Shown piece after piece: positions 24,435-33,979 of a stretch of 63,232 nucleotides of DNA. Source of the stretch: Desulfobulbaceae bacterium. GTDB taxonomy: Bacteria > Desulfobacterota > Desulfobulbia > Desulfobulbales > SURF-16. Every line of letters starts with the position of its first letter. Position 1 is the stretch's first letter. A model generated the notes under the pieces. It did no database searches. It had not been told where the DNA came from and was given only the letters and a program-made list of their open reading frames with translations. The DNA is taken from NCBI GenBank assembly GCA_020444175.1, contig JAHLLM010000033.1, forward strand, positions 1-63,232, in the 5' to 3' direction. A program made the position numbers and the translations under genes.

Positions 24435-25853
24435 GTGGATAATGCTATGATTGGTACCCGTATGGCATCCGGAAAAATTCTTATAGTTGATGATGAAGAA
24501 TTGGCTCTTCATTCAACCAAGACTCTTCTCAATTCAGAAGGGATAACAGACATTGTAACTCTTGCTGACAGTCGGGATGTGTTGCCTTTCCTAAAAAAAA
24601 CAAATATTGATGTTGTTGTGCTTGATCTTCTTATGCCTCACATTTCAGGAGAACAACTGCTTCATCAAATTCATGAGGAGTTTCCTGATGTTTTAATTAT
24701 CATCCTGTCTGTGGTTGACGATTTTCAGATGGGCATAAACTGTATGAAAATTGGTGCCTTTGACTATTTGCTGAAGCCCGCTGACCCCCAGCATCTGGTC
24801 GCCTGTGTCAAAAGAGCGCTCAATCAACAGTCACTTGCCTATGCCGCAAGTTCAGTGGAAAATCAATTACAGGATTCATCAGAAAACCGAGATGGAATTT
24901 TTTCTGAAATCGTTACGGTAAGTAAAAAGATGCTGGCGCTTTTTAATTATGTAAGAGCTATAGGGGCATCTGATCAACCTGTTTTAATATACGGCGAAAC
25001 TGGAACAGGAAAAAAACTCTTTGCAGCCGCTGTCCATAAAATAAGTGACGTTCCCGGCCCGCTTGTTTCTGTAAAAGTTGCAGGGCTTGACGAAAATATT
25101 TTTTCAGAACTTCTTTGCGAGTCCCAGGCGGAAAAAAAGGAGGGACATCTTGGCGAGGTCATGCAAAATGGCTGTGGCACTTTGTTTTTGGATGAAATCG
25201 GCGAGCTGTCCGATTCGTCGCAGCTTAAACTTTTAAATTTTCTGAAAAATGATTCACTTACTGTGCAAAGGGCCAAAGGCAGAAAGGCTGCCAGAATTAT
25301 CTGTTCAACCAATAAAGATTTGAGAAAAATGATTCAGGAAGGGCGCTTCAGGCGTGATTTGTATTATCGACTGGGAAGTCATAAAATCGATATCCCTCCT
25401 TTACGTGAACGACCAGAGGATATCCCACTGCTTGTCCATCATTTTATAGAAAAAACAGCCATCGTCCTCAAGAAAATGAGTCCGCTGCCTACTCCCGAAC
25501 TTTTTACACTTCTCTCGACCTATTATTTCCCGGGAAACGTTCGAGAACTCCAGGCCATGGTCCGTGATGCCGTCAGCCTCTGTCAGGGTACTCGATTGAG
25601 CATGAAAAGTTTTGAAGACAATATCGGCATTGAAAGGAGATCTTTTGCAAGGGAAGAACAAGAACAGAATAATGATTTTGTCCTTGTTACGGATAACCAT
25701 TTCCCGACATTAAATGAGGGGGGGAATCTTCTTATAGACGAGGCAATGCGGAGGGCCGACAATAACCAGCGTGTTGCAGCCGGCTTACTTGGTATTTCCC
25801 GTCAGGCGCTTAATCGCAGACTGCGAACAAGAAAGCATTCCGGTAAAAAGTAA
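24435..25853 (+). CDS. NtrC-like response regulator lacking the GAFTGA loop
   Basis: 472 residues. Receiver domain (phospho-acceptor Asp64 in VVLDLLMPHISG, Lys in YLLKPAD), AAA+ domain with Walker A GETGTGKKLFAAAVH and Walker B TLFLDEIGELS, and a C-terminal Fis-type helix-turn-helix (AAGLLGISRQALNRRLR). Where sigma-54 activators have GAFTGA, this one reads SQAEKKEGHLGEV, shorter by about three residues. The motif contacts sigma-54, so this protein probably does not activate that factor. The start could be GTG 24,435, ATG 24,447 or ATG 24,462. Divergent from the hybrid kinase. Confidence 0.9.
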   Translation: MDNAMIGTRMASGKILIVDDEELALHSTKTLLNSEGITDIVTLADSRDVLPFLKKTNIDVVVLDLLMPHISGEQLLHQIHEEFPDVLIIILSVVDDFQMGINCMKIGAFDYLLKPADPQHLVACVKRALNQQSLAYAASSVENQLQDSSENRDGIFSEIVTVSKKMLALFNYVRAIGASDQPVLIYGETGTGKKLFAAAVHKISDVPGPLVSVKVAGLDENIFSELLCESQAEKKEGHLGEVMQNGCGTLFLDEIGELSDSSQLKLLNFLKNDSLTVQRAKGRKAARIICSTNKDLRKMIQEGRFRRDLYYRLGSHKIDIPPLRERPEDIPLLVHHFIEKTAIVLKKMSPLPTPELFTLLSTYYFPGNVRELQAMVRDAVSLCQGTRLSMKSFEDNIGIERRSFAREEQEQNNDFVLVTDNHFPTLNEGGNLLIDEAMRRADNNQRVAAGLLGISRQALNRRLRTRKHSGKK

Positions 25854-25878
25854 GGAATAGTGGTAGCCGGCTTGGTGG

Positions 25879-26121
25879 CTACAAAAAGGTGAGGGTAAAA
25901 TTGACCCTTGAATCATAGAGATGTTTGTGGAGGTCCCCAACGGCAGTAACAATATCATCACCACCGTACTCAAGAATAACTGTCCGGTCCTGCCTGGAAA
26001 AGGACATGATGAGTGTCGTCGTTGCACACGCCTGAAGCCAGCCCTCTAAATCTTTTTCAAGAGATTGCCAGTCCGTGAAAGGAGATTCCGCGGCCTGTTC
26101 AAACATCACTTTTATTTTCAC
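25879..26121 (-). CDS. Small hypothetical protein
   Basis: 80 residues, not recognised, no signal or membrane segment. It begins at GTG 26,121 with AAGG seven bases upstream, 21 bp after the stop of the preceding coiled-coil gene, so probably the same transcript. An ATG at 26,106 is an alternative. Its 3' end converges with the NtrC-like gene 25 bp away. Confidence 0.6.
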   Translation of the reverse strand: MKIKVMFEQAAESPFTDWQSLEKDLEGWLQACATTTLIMSFSRQDRTVILEYGGDDIVTAVGDLHKHLYDSRVNFTLTFL

Positions 26122-26142
26122 TGGCGAACCTTGGGCTTGGGC

Positions 26143-26730
26143 TCAGACTCGTAAGCGCTGCTCAATATGCTCTTTATATTGATCAAGGGCGCGGCCGTAC
26201 TGCTCGTTCAGCTCAATTAAAATTTTCTGCCACTCCTCTGCAAATTTGGGGTGCTGCGCGGGTTCGAGTTTCATTTGAACACCAGTCTGCTGTGCCAGAT
26301 TTTGCTCCATCATAGCCATCTGTTGGGCAAACTGTTCTTCAAGCTGTTGTTTCAGTTGATCTTGGTGGTCAATATAGCGCTCGAGAATTGATTTCATCTC
26401 CGCAAAAACCTGTGAAAGAGAGCTGTCCTGACTGATATCCATGAGGCCCTGCATGGCTTTGTCCAGCTCAATATGCTCATCTTTTTCCCTGGGGAGCACA
26501 ATATTACGGAGAAGGGCGGTTACGGCTCCTTTTTGAAGATGGGGATGGTCTTTCTGGGGTAGATCTGTAAAAGCTGATGATAATTCTTCAAGCTCCCCCC
26601 TCAGGAATTGTGCCGCAAGCCGCATGCCTTTTTTTTCCTGTTCTTCACCGTGCAAATCAGCTGTAGCAGCTTCTTCCATTTTTGCAGCGCGTTCCAGGAC
26701 CATATCGAGTGTGCTTCGTATTTCAGCCAT
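26143..26730 (-). CDS. Coiled-coil hypothetical protein
   Basis: 195 residues, soluble, strongly helical and charged, not recognised. The stretch at about 115-150 is glutamine- and glutamate-rich (for example QLKQQLEEQFAQQMAMM) and should form a coiled coil. Begins with MAEIRSTLDMVLERAAKMEE. Followed closely by an 80-residue gene. Function unknown. Confidence 0.75.
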   Translation of the reverse strand: MAEIRSTLDMVLERAAKMEEAATADLHGEEQEKKGMRLAAQFLRGELEELSSAFTDLPQKDHPHLQKGAVTALLRNIVLPREKDEHIELDKAMQGLMDISQDSSLSQVFAEMKSILERYIDHQDQLKQQLEEQFAQQMAMMEQNLAQQTGVQMKLEPAQHPKFAEEWQKILIELNEQYGRALDQYKEHIEQRLRV

Positions 26731-26802
26731 TGTTGTGTCCGTGTAAATTTTTAGAGTGCAGACCGCTATAAATTTTTTGAAATCTATTACTCAATCTCTA
26801 AG

Positions 26803-27759
26803 TCAAACCAGCATTAACATATAAAGACCATAAGCCAATAACAATAAAAAACCATACAGGCGATGTATTTTGTTTTTAAAATAGAGAACCGGCAGAAGTA
26901 CCGCGGTAAAAAAAGTCATTACAGGCAGATCTCGGAGAAGCAGCTGGCTATCGAGGGGAAATGGTTTTATGAGTGCTATCCCTCCCAGAACCATGAGCAG
27001 GTTAAATAAATTACTGCCAATGATGTTCCCCATGAGGAGATCTGTTTCTCCTCTCCTGATTGCCGAAATAGAGGAGGCAAGCTCCGGAAGGGATGTCCCC
27101 ACAGCTGCCATGGTCAGGCCGATAATCAGATTTGAAACACCAAAAAAATGAGCAACATCTACGGCGCCTTTGATAAAAAGATTCGATCCAAAGGATAAAC
27201 AGATGAGTCCTCCAAGGCAGAGGAGATAGATAAGCCATAATGGAGACTGGGGCTCAGCACCTTCTTGTTCAGATTCAGAAGAAAGCGTTGTGCCGTTTTT
27301 ATAGGAAAAGTAAGTAAAAAGAAAAAGAATAGTAATAAAAATGAATCCCACTGCCCTTGGGAAAAAACCGTACCAGGCAAGACCAATGACGGCAAAACTG
27401 GTGACAAGGACAAGGATGATTTCTTTAAAAAAAGAAAAAAAGGGGGCATGAAGGGGAGAAATAAGGGCGCACACCCCCAAAATGAGTCCAACATTTGCTA
27501 TGTTGCTGCCAATGACATTTCCCAACATAATATCAGGTGTTCCCTGGAAACTTGCAGAAAGGCTGACAAAAAATTCCGGCATGGAGGTGCCAAAGGCCAC
27601 GACCGTGAGTCCGATGAGTAGAGCACTCATACCCATGCGGCTAGCCAGTTTGACAGCACCTGAAACAAGGGCTTCTCCGCCGCTTACCAGGATTACCAGT
27701 CCGCCGATAAGGGCGAGTAAAGATAAATAAATTGATGAAAAATGCGTTTCAATAGACAT
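26803..27759 (-). CDS. Ca2+/Na+ (cation) antiporter, CaCA family, YrbG-like
   Basis: Inner-membrane exchanger of about 318 residues with ten hydrophobic segments in two inverted halves. The two alpha-repeat signatures are GTSMPEFFVSLSASFQG...GNVIGSNIANVG and GTSLPELASSISAIRRG...GNIIGSNLFNLL, with the conserved glutamates. The open frame extends to 27,822, but ATG 27,759 (MSIETHF) gives the usual family length and starts just before the first membrane segment, so it is preferred. Expels Ca2+ or Na+; the ion preference is not shown. Confidence 0.9.
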   Translation of the reverse strand: MSIETHFSSIYLSLLALIGGLVILVSGGEALVSGAVKLASRMGMSALLIGLTVVAFGTSMPEFFVSLSASFQGTPDIMLGNVIGSNIANVGLILGVCALISPLHAPFFSFFKEIILVLVTSFAVIGLAWYGFFPRAVGFIFITILFLFTYFSYKNGTTLSSESEQEGAEPQSPLWLIYLLCLGGLICLSFGSNLFIKGAVDVAHFFGVSNLIIGLTMAAVGTSLPELASSISAIRRGETDLLMGNIIGSNLFNLLMVLGGIALIKPFPLDSQLLLRDLPVMTFFTAVLLPVLYFKNKIHRLYGFLLLLAYGLYMLMLV

Positions 27760-27880
27760 TGTAATATTTAAATTCGTTTGACGCCGGGCGCACAGTGTGA
27801 AGAGGCAGTTGTGTTGCGACATAAAGGTTTGCTGAGCTGATCTTTGTCACTCATCAATAGAAAGGGGTTGAGAAAGAGCG

Positions 27881-28594
27881 TCAGGGAAGCTTGAAATCAT
27901 CTTTATGGAGCAGAAATGCTGATTCGGAAAGCTTTTTTAACTTTTTTTTAATCTGCGGTAAAGGAATAAGAGGTGGTATTAAAGGAATTTCAGCGCTGAC
28001 CTGAACAGGAGGTGTGATTTGCATTTTTTGTTCAAGGGACTCGGAAAAACCTGTATCAATCGCTCCTTGCATGCTGCCTCCTGTGTCTGCGCAATCCATG
28101 GCGCGCAAAAAGCTTAGAATACAGCTGATGTCATTTTTTCTGTAGAAAATTTTGATCTCTTCTTCAATGGTTTCCTGGTCTTCAACAAGTTCAGCATATT
28201 TTTCTCTGTATTCCTGGACGTCAGTAACAAGTTGATCATAGGTTTGCATGAAAAGATATTTGAAACGACCTGATGCGGTCAGTCCTCTTGTTTTTACTCC
28301 GGCAAAAACCCGTAAACGCAGGGTTGGCGATGTCAGAATATAAGGGTCAAAATAAAAAGTTTCTTCCAGTCCCGTTATGCGAAGAAATTCTCCGATTAAA
28401 TTTTCATCCTGGAGCATAATATAGACGCGATTCAGGCCATTAACGATTCTTTGACCCACGGTCCTGTTATGATGGTATATGTTCCGTGTCAGGGCCGCCT
28501 TGTCCTCCTCAATCAGCTTGCGGAATCCAAAGTATCGGTCAGCGAGTTCCTTTTTTATTTCAAAATTGAGAAATTCGCAAATATCGGCATTCAT
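27881..28594 (-). CDS. Hypothetical cytoplasmic protein
   Basis: 237 residues, not recognised. No signal peptide or membrane segment. The N-terminal 180 residues are helix-rich (RVYIMLQDENLIGEFLRI), followed by a proline-rich linker (about 195-215, IPLIPPLIPLPQ) and a lysine-rich tail. Divergent from dnaG. A genuine gene by length and codon texture, but no function can be given. Confidence 0.7.
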   Translation of the reverse strand: MNADICEFLNFEIKKELADRYFGFRKLIEEDKAALTRNIYHHNRTVGQRIVNGLNRVYIMLQDENLIGEFLRITGLEETFYFDPYILTSPTLRLRVFAGVKTRGLTASGRFKYLFMQTYDQLVTDVQEYREKYAELVEDQETIEEEIKIFYRKNDISCILSFLRAMDCADTGGSMQGAIDTGFSESLEQKMQITPPVQVSAEIPLIPPLIPLPQIKKKLKKLSESAFLLHKDDFKLP

Positions 28595-28897
28595 AGAAGT
28601 CCTTACCCTGATAAACTGGAAAAAAAATTAAGAGTCCTGGACTCTTTTCAGTACCCTGAGTGAATAGGGTAGAAGCATCGTAAAAAAGATGCAAAATGTT
28701 TCTTTCAAGTGAGTTTTTTTGTTTTCTGTTACTTTATGACACGAAAATAATTCCTAAGGCACTAAATAGCTGCAGAAAGATTTTTTTCTTGACACATTGA
28801 AGGATAAAGGAAAAAGGGTAAAGGGCAAAGTAAAAAAAAGCTTTGCTCTTGCAAGAAAGTCATTTTGGTCTTTTTCAAACATCGGGAGGTTTTTTTC

Positions 28898-30667
28898 ATG
28901 GCAGCATTGCAGGATGATTCGGTTCAACGCGTCAAAGATGCTGCTGATATTGTCGAAGTAATAGGCGAGTATGTTTCCCTTCAGAGGTCAGGAGTCCGCC
29001 TGAAAGGGCTCTGTCCGTTCCATTCCGAAAAAACGCCTTCATTTACTGTGAATAGAGAAAGGCAGTTTTTTCACTGTTTTGGCTGTAAGGAGAGTGGAGA
29101 CGTTCTGTCGTTTATGATGAAATATCATAACATGACATTTCAGGACGCCCTTGCCAGCCTTGCTGAACGCTACGGGGTTGAGCTCGAAGAGCGCAAGCTC
29201 TCGCCCGAAGAACAGCGAAAAGTTAAAAAGCGTCAGCTTCTGCACGGGGTCAATGAAGCAGCGACAAGGTTGTTTCGTGACTTTTTGCTGCAAAATCAAG
29301 CTGCCCGAAAAGCCAGGCAGTATCTGGAAGAAAGAAGTTTGTCCCAGGAGATTATCAGCCGTTTCCAGCTTGGTTATGCGCCGGATCGATGGGATTTCCT
29401 GGTCCAGGGATTGTCTTCGGCAGGTTTGAGTCAGGATGTGGGGGTTGCCGCTGGTCTCTTGGTACAAAAAGATGCGGGAAAGGTATATGACCGCTTTCGT
29501 GACAGAATTGTCTTCCCGATTTTTTCTCTGAGTGGGCAGCATGTTGGGTTCAGCGGTCGGATTCTTGGAAATGGGCAGCCAAAATATCTTAATAGCCCGG
29601 AAACAGCTGTTTTTGATAAGAGCCAAACTCTTTTTGGTCTCTATCAGAACAAAGAAGCAATACGAAAAGCAGGGAAATGCCTGGTTGTGGAGGGGAATTT
29701 TGATCTTCTTTCTCTTGTTGCCGGCGGATTTGATAACGTTGTCGCACCGTTAGGTACAGCATTAACTCCCCAGCATGTAAAAATTCTGAAACGGTATACT
29801 TCGGAGGTTATCGTCCTTTTTGATGGTGATGAAGCCGGGCTCAAGGCCGCAATGCGGGCTGTCCCTCTTTTTTTAACGGAAGAGCTGCCGGCAAAGATTG
29901 TTGTCTTGCCCCCGGAGCATGATCCTGATACATTTCTCAGTTCTTTTGGCAAAGAGACCATGAAGAAGAAGGTCGCCGAGGCCATGGAGCTTCCTGAATT
30001 TGTCTTTGCAAGGCTGGTGAGTGAGCATGGATTAAGCCTGAGCGGGAAAGGAAAAATTGTCAAGGAACTGCAACCCTTGATTGCTGCCACAGGTAACCGA
30101 AGATTGCAGAAAAGCCTTTTTGTTTCTCATTTCAGCAATAAACTCGGCCTGCGGGCTGAAGAGCTGATGGGGAGTGAAGAAAAAAAAATATATTTAGACC
30201 CTCCCGTGACAAAAAAATTGGGCAAGGAGAGTTTGGGTATTTCCAGGGAGCATCGTCAACTTCTTGAATTTCTTATTATTTATCCGGAGACACTCCCTCT
30301 GTTTCTTGAGGCGGGACTTGAGAAAATTATTGGCAGTGAAAATGATTCAGTAAGTGTTATTATTAACCACTTGAAAAATCTTGAAGCAGGAGAAAATGGT
30401 ATCAATCCTGATGTTCTTCTTGAGAAGATGCATGGAAATGAAAAGATTTATATTTCCCAGGTTTTTATAGATGCTCCGTCTTATTCTGATGAAATGAGGG
30501 AGACAATGATCACCGATATGGTGGCCTGGGTGCGAAAGCAGGCATGGCAGGGGCAAAAATCGGAACTCTTGCGTCGCATAAATGAGGCTCAGCACGAGGG
30601 AGATGATCAATTACTCATGGAACTGCTTGAAAAGAAAAAAGAAATGGACGAACTCGCTTATACATAA
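28898..30667 (+). CDS. dnaG: DNA primase
   Basis: Makes RNA primers at the replication fork. It has an N-terminal CHC2 zinc domain with C39-x2-H42-x17-C60-x2-C63, an RNA-polymerase core and a Toprim domain with the conserved Glu in VEGNFDLLSLV and the DGDEAG motif. A C-terminal helicase-binding region follows (to residue 589). GGGAGG at 28,885-28,890 fixes the ATG at 28,898, although the open frame reaches back to 28,865. It is followed 83 bp on by rpoD, as in the classic macromolecular-synthesis operon, but without rpsU. Confidence 0.96.
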   Translation: MAALQDDSVQRVKDAADIVEVIGEYVSLQRSGVRLKGLCPFHSEKTPSFTVNRERQFFHCFGCKESGDVLSFMMKYHNMTFQDALASLAERYGVELEERKLSPEEQRKVKKRQLLHGVNEAATRLFRDFLLQNQAARKARQYLEERSLSQEIISRFQLGYAPDRWDFLVQGLSSAGLSQDVGVAAGLLVQKDAGKVYDRFRDRIVFPIFSLSGQHVGFSGRILGNGQPKYLNSPETAVFDKSQTLFGLYQNKEAIRKAGKCLVVEGNFDLLSLVAGGFDNVVAPLGTALTPQHVKILKRYTSEVIVLFDGDEAGLKAAMRAVPLFLTEELPAKIVVLPPEHDPDTFLSSFGKETMKKKVAEAMELPEFVFARLVSEHGLSLSGKGKIVKELQPLIAATGNRRLQKSLFVSHFSNKLGLRAEELMGSEEKKIYLDPPVTKKLGKESLGISREHRQLLEFLIIYPETLPLFLEAGLEKIIGSENDSVSVIINHLKNLEAGENGINPDVLLEKMHGNEKIYISQVFIDAPSYSDEMRETMITDMVAWVRKQAWQGQKSELLRRINEAQHEGDDQLLMELLEKKKEMDELAYT

Positions 30668-30750
30668 TATGTTGTCTTGAGAATTTTAACTAAAAGGGCA
30701 CCTCTAAAAAAAATATATTTGTAGAGAAGACCCTGAAAAGGTGGATTTCC

Positions 30751-32355
30751 GTGGGCAGGAGTATGGCTAAAAGTAGAAAATCAAACACGAATGAAATTAT
30801 CGGGGAAGAGAATGACTATCTTGATAACCCTGCATCCGGCGATGGAGCAGGAGAACTTCTGAGTCGCTCAGTGGAAGAATCTCCTGACGACCTGACTTTT
30901 TTGTTGGGCGATGACGAACAGACAGAGGGAAGAAAAAGAAGGCGTTCCTCTGTGGGCCGGTTAAAAGGCGGGAAGCTTGGTGCTCCCTTGGCAACCGGAG
31001 GTTTTGGCCGGGAGATTGACCCTGTGAAAGCCTACCTGAGGGAAATGGGTGCCGTTTCTCTTCTCTCGGCAGCAGAAGAGACTGAGATTGCTAAGAAAAT
31101 TGAAAACGGCTTAAAGCAGATTCAATGCGGCCTCTTGGCTCTCCCCATGACTCTTAAGACCTTGAAGACCCTGCAGGAGGATCTTCTTGCTGACAATTGT
31201 GCGATAACGGATGTTCTGCGAGGGTTGACAGAAGACGACCATGAAAAAGCCAGGGAAAAATTTATCTGGCAGGTCTCGGAAGCCTTGAGGATTGACAGGG
31301 AGCGTGCCGCTTTGCGTGCTGATATGCGTAATCCCAATCTTGATGAAGCAGAAGGTGTCAAGATCATGGTTCGCATTGAAAGGTCCACCCATTCAATCGT
31401 TTCTCTTTTTCAGGATGATTTGCTTCAAAATAAATATATAAACTCAACTCTTGAAGAACTTCATAAACTTGTCAAGCGGTTTGAAAAGTTGGTAACCAGG
31501 CGGAAAGAGGAGCCGGAAAATAAAGAAAAAATTGATACCATGCTTTTTAATCTGGAAGAAATGCATGGTGTTGACTATGAGTCATTGGGACATGCTCTGG
31601 CTCAGGTCACCATTGGAGAAGAAGTCAGCAGGGAGGCAAAGAAAGAACTCACTCACGCGAACTTGAGGCTTGTTGTCAGTGTTGCCAAAAAATATATGAA
31701 TCGTGGCTTGCAGTTGCTCGATCTGATCCAGGAAGGGAATATCGGCCTCATGAAGGCTGTTGAAAAATTTGAATACCGCCGTGGTTTTAAATTCAGTACC
31801 TATGCGACTTGGTGGATTCGTCAGGCTATCAACCGGGCAATTGCTGATCAGGGGCGTACTATACGTATACCTGTTCATATGATAGACACGATAAACCGTT
31901 TGTTGAAAGGGTCAAAAGAGTTCATGCGTGATGAGGGCAGGGAGCCATCTCCTGAAGAGATTTCTGACCGGCTTGATGTTGATCTGGAAAAGGTGCGCAA
32001 CATTCTTAAAATATCCAAAGAGCCAATCTCTTTGGATACGCCTATTGGTAATGATGAAGAAAGTAATCTGACAGATTTTATTGAGGATGTAGACGCTATT
32101 TCGCCCCATGATGCTACCATTCAGGATAATCTTAGGGAGCAATTAAGAAAGGTTCTCGGTTCTCTTACCGAAAGAGAGGAAAGTGTTCTGCGCATGCGTT
32201 TTGGTATTGACACCCAGAAAGATCTTACACTTGAAGAAGTTGGAAAAACCTTCTCTGTGACCCGAGAGCGGATTCGTCAAATAGAGGCCAAGGCCCTCAA
32301 GAAATTGAAGCACCCTAACAGGAAAAAACACCTGGAGAGTTTTATCAAAGATTAG
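30751..32355 (+). CDS. rpoD: Primary sigma factor RpoD, lacking a recognisable region 1.1
   Basis: Housekeeping sigma-70 of 534 residues. Region 1.2 is at about 90-125 ([17 protein letters not shown]), a non-conserved region of about 150 residues follows, then region 2 ([40 protein letters not shown]), region 3 and region 4 ([20 protein letters not shown]). The first 85 residues are acidic and low-complexity, and do not look like the folded region 1.1. Start is GTG at 30,751, with AAAAGGTGG six bases upstream. ATG 30,763 is an alternative but lies too close to AGGAG. Confidence 0.96.
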   Translation: MGRSMAKSRKSNTNEIIGEENDYLDNPASGDGAGELLSRSVEESPDDLTFLLGDDEQTEGRKRRRSSVGRLKGGKLGAPLATGGFGREIDPVKAYLREMGAVSLLSAAEETEIAKKIENGLKQIQCGLLALPMTLKTLKTLQEDLLADNCAITDVLRGLTEDDHEKAREKFIWQVSEALRIDRERAALRADMRNPNLDEAEGVKIMVRIERSTHSIVSLFQDDLLQNKYINSTLEELHKLVKRFEKLVTRRKEEPENKEKIDTMLFNLEEMHGVDYESLGHALAQVTIGEEVSREAKKELTHANLRLVVSVAKKYMNRGLQLLDLIQEGNIGLMKAVEKFEYRRGFKFSTYATWWIRQAINRAIADQGRTIRIPVHMIDTINRLLKGSKEFMRDEGREPSPEEISDRLDVDLEKVRNILKISKEPISLDTPIGNDEESNLTDFIEDVDAISPHDATIQDNLREQLRKVLGSLTEREESVLRMRFGIDTQKDLTLEEVGKTFSVTRERIRQIEAKALKKLKHPNRKKHLESFIKD

Positions 32356-32433
32356 ACCCGCTATCAGGGGTATCTGCACAAGAAACCCGTACTTTCAAGA
32401 AGCTCTATGTCTTTTGCTAGGATATTGTCTGCA

Positions 32434-32450
32434 GGCAAATGGCCTTTGCC
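32434..32450 (+). terminator. Possible weak hairpin after rpoD
   Basis: GGCAAA-tggcc-TTTGCC followed by TTTC, 78 bp past the stop. The rest of the 342-bp rpoD-dprA gap is AT-rich and has no supported feature. Confidence 0.3.
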
Positions 32451-32697
32451 TTTCAAGGGATGGGATAATTAAAAAGTCCCACTTTGATTGTTATATAGTA
32501 TTTGTTCTGTCTAAGAAGTTACCCTCGTAGATTTGCATTTGATTTAAATAATGTATAATAATATCTATTCTGAGCATTTAATACTTCTTCAAGGGATTAG
32601 TGGACAGAATACAGCTCTACGGCTTTAGTTTTTTGATTGCCAGTTGGCTGCAGCCTCCTGAGATCAACATCATCTTTTACGCGTCAGGAAATTTCCC

Positions 32698-33798
32698 GTG
32701 AACTCCCTTTTAGACACTCTTGCCCTGTTTTTAACCCCTGGCCTGGGGGTACGAGGCTGGCAGAAACTGATTGATGTTTATGCCGATCCTGCGGTGGTCC
32801 TGAATACGGATCCTGCAAAGATTCGTAAACAGGTTCGAGGTGTTAACGATAAAGTTATCGCGGCCCTTGATAAAGATGCTCTCCGGAAGGCTGCCGAGGA
32901 GGAGTTGAATAGAGCGGAAAAACAGGGTATAGGTATCCTCTCCCAGCAGGATGAGGCCTATCCGGAACTGTTGCGAACAATTTATGATCCGCCGATTCTG
33001 CTTTATGTGAAGGGAAATCCATCGCTTTTGCGTTCTCCTTGTATTGGGATGGTCGGTGCCAGGGCGGCAAGTGTATATGGGCAGAGAATTGCTGGAGATC
33101 TGGCCAAAAGACTGAGTCTCAGGGGAATGACAGTTGTCAGTGGTCTTGCCCTTGGTATTGATGCAGCGGCCCATAAAGGCGCTTTGAATGGTAGCCGGGC
33201 AACAATAGGTGTTCTTGGCTGTGGGCTTGATATTATCTATCCTCGCCAAAACAGCTCTCTCTATGAAGAAATAGAGGGTTGCGGAGCCATTGTCAGTGAG
33301 TACCGCTTGGGCTCTCAACCGGAAGCGTTTCGTTTCCCGGCACGGAACAGGATTATAAGTGGCCTTTCTCTCGGGGTGGTTGTTGTAGAGGCAGCCAAGA
33401 GATCTGGCTCTCTCATAACTGCCGGTCTCGCTCTGGATCAGGGAAGGGAAGTCTTCGCCATTCCGGGTCGTATTGACTCCTGTAAAAGCGAAGGAACCCA
33501 TCGTCTTCTCCAGGAAGGGGCAAAACTGGTTCACACTGTTGAGGACATTCTCGAGGAGCTGCCTTATAATGTCCCTGCAGATAACACCTCTTCCCTGCCA
33601 AAGGGAAAAGCGGAAGTTCAATTGACGGAAGAGGAAGAAAAACTCTTCACTTTTCTCGATGTCTATCCCCAGACCATTGATGAAATTACCATAAGAAGCG
33701 GTATTATGGTACAAAAGGTCAACGAGTTGCTTCTTTTGCTTGAACTCAAGGGGGTGGTTGAGTCAATAGCTGGTGGGAAGTACCAGAAAAAAGGATAA
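32698..33798 (+). CDS. dprA: DNA processing protein DprA
   Basis: Binds incoming single-stranded DNA and loads RecA. 366 residues: an N-terminal HhH/SAM-like region, the Rossmann core with MVGARAASVYGQR, VSGLALGIDAAAHKG, GCGLDIIYPRQN and FPARNRIISGLS, and a C-terminal winged helix (about 300-366). Start is GTG at 32,698 with AGGAA upstream. Followed by topA, a common pairing in bacteria. Confidence 0.95.
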   Translation: MNSLLDTLALFLTPGLGVRGWQKLIDVYADPAVVLNTDPAKIRKQVRGVNDKVIAALDKDALRKAAEEELNRAEKQGIGILSQQDEAYPELLRTIYDPPILLYVKGNPSLLRSPCIGMVGARAASVYGQRIAGDLAKRLSLRGMTVVSGLALGIDAAAHKGALNGSRATIGVLGCGLDIIYPRQNSSLYEEIEGCGAIVSEYRLGSQPEAFRFPARNRIISGLSLGVVVVEAAKRSGSLITAGLALDQGREVFAIPGRIDSCKSEGTHRLLQEGAKLVHTVEDILEELPYNVPADNTSSLPKGKAEVQLTEEEEKLFTFLDVYPQTIDEITIRSGIMVQKVNELLLLLELKGVVESIAGGKYQKKG

Positions 33799-33886
33799 AA
33801 TTGTCTTTGTTTTTTTGTAAAAAAACGATGAATTCGCAAAAGGCAGCATAATGGTGGACAGCCGCCTTGGCAATAGCAACAAATTG

Positions 33887-33952
33887 TACATGTGTCAGCG
33901 GCGGTCGACTGGGTTTTTACCCCTCAAGGGGCATAAATGCGAAACCGTCAAA
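33887..33952. repeat. Short dispersed repeat, copy B (upstream of topA)
   Basis: TACATGTGTCAG, GCGGCGGTCGACT, GGGTTTTTAC, the small hairpin CCCC-tcaa-GGGG, then GAAACCGTCAA. Blocks match the window start (copy A), and TACACGTGTCAG...GGCGGTC...GACT recurs at 60,981-61,012 (copy C). It ends 28 bases before the topA start, so it is part of that leader. Confidence 0.5.
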
Positions 33953-33979
33953 ATTTAATTTTAAATTTATTTTTTTATT

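Noticed and set aside
25863-25882. GTAGCC/GGCTAC hairpin as a terminator after the NtrC-like gene
   Set aside because: Only 6 bp, no T-run on either strand, and it overlaps the end of the facing gene.
32731-33714. 327-codon minus-strand frame inside dprA
   Set aside because: Long, but fully antisense to dprA with no domain signal.
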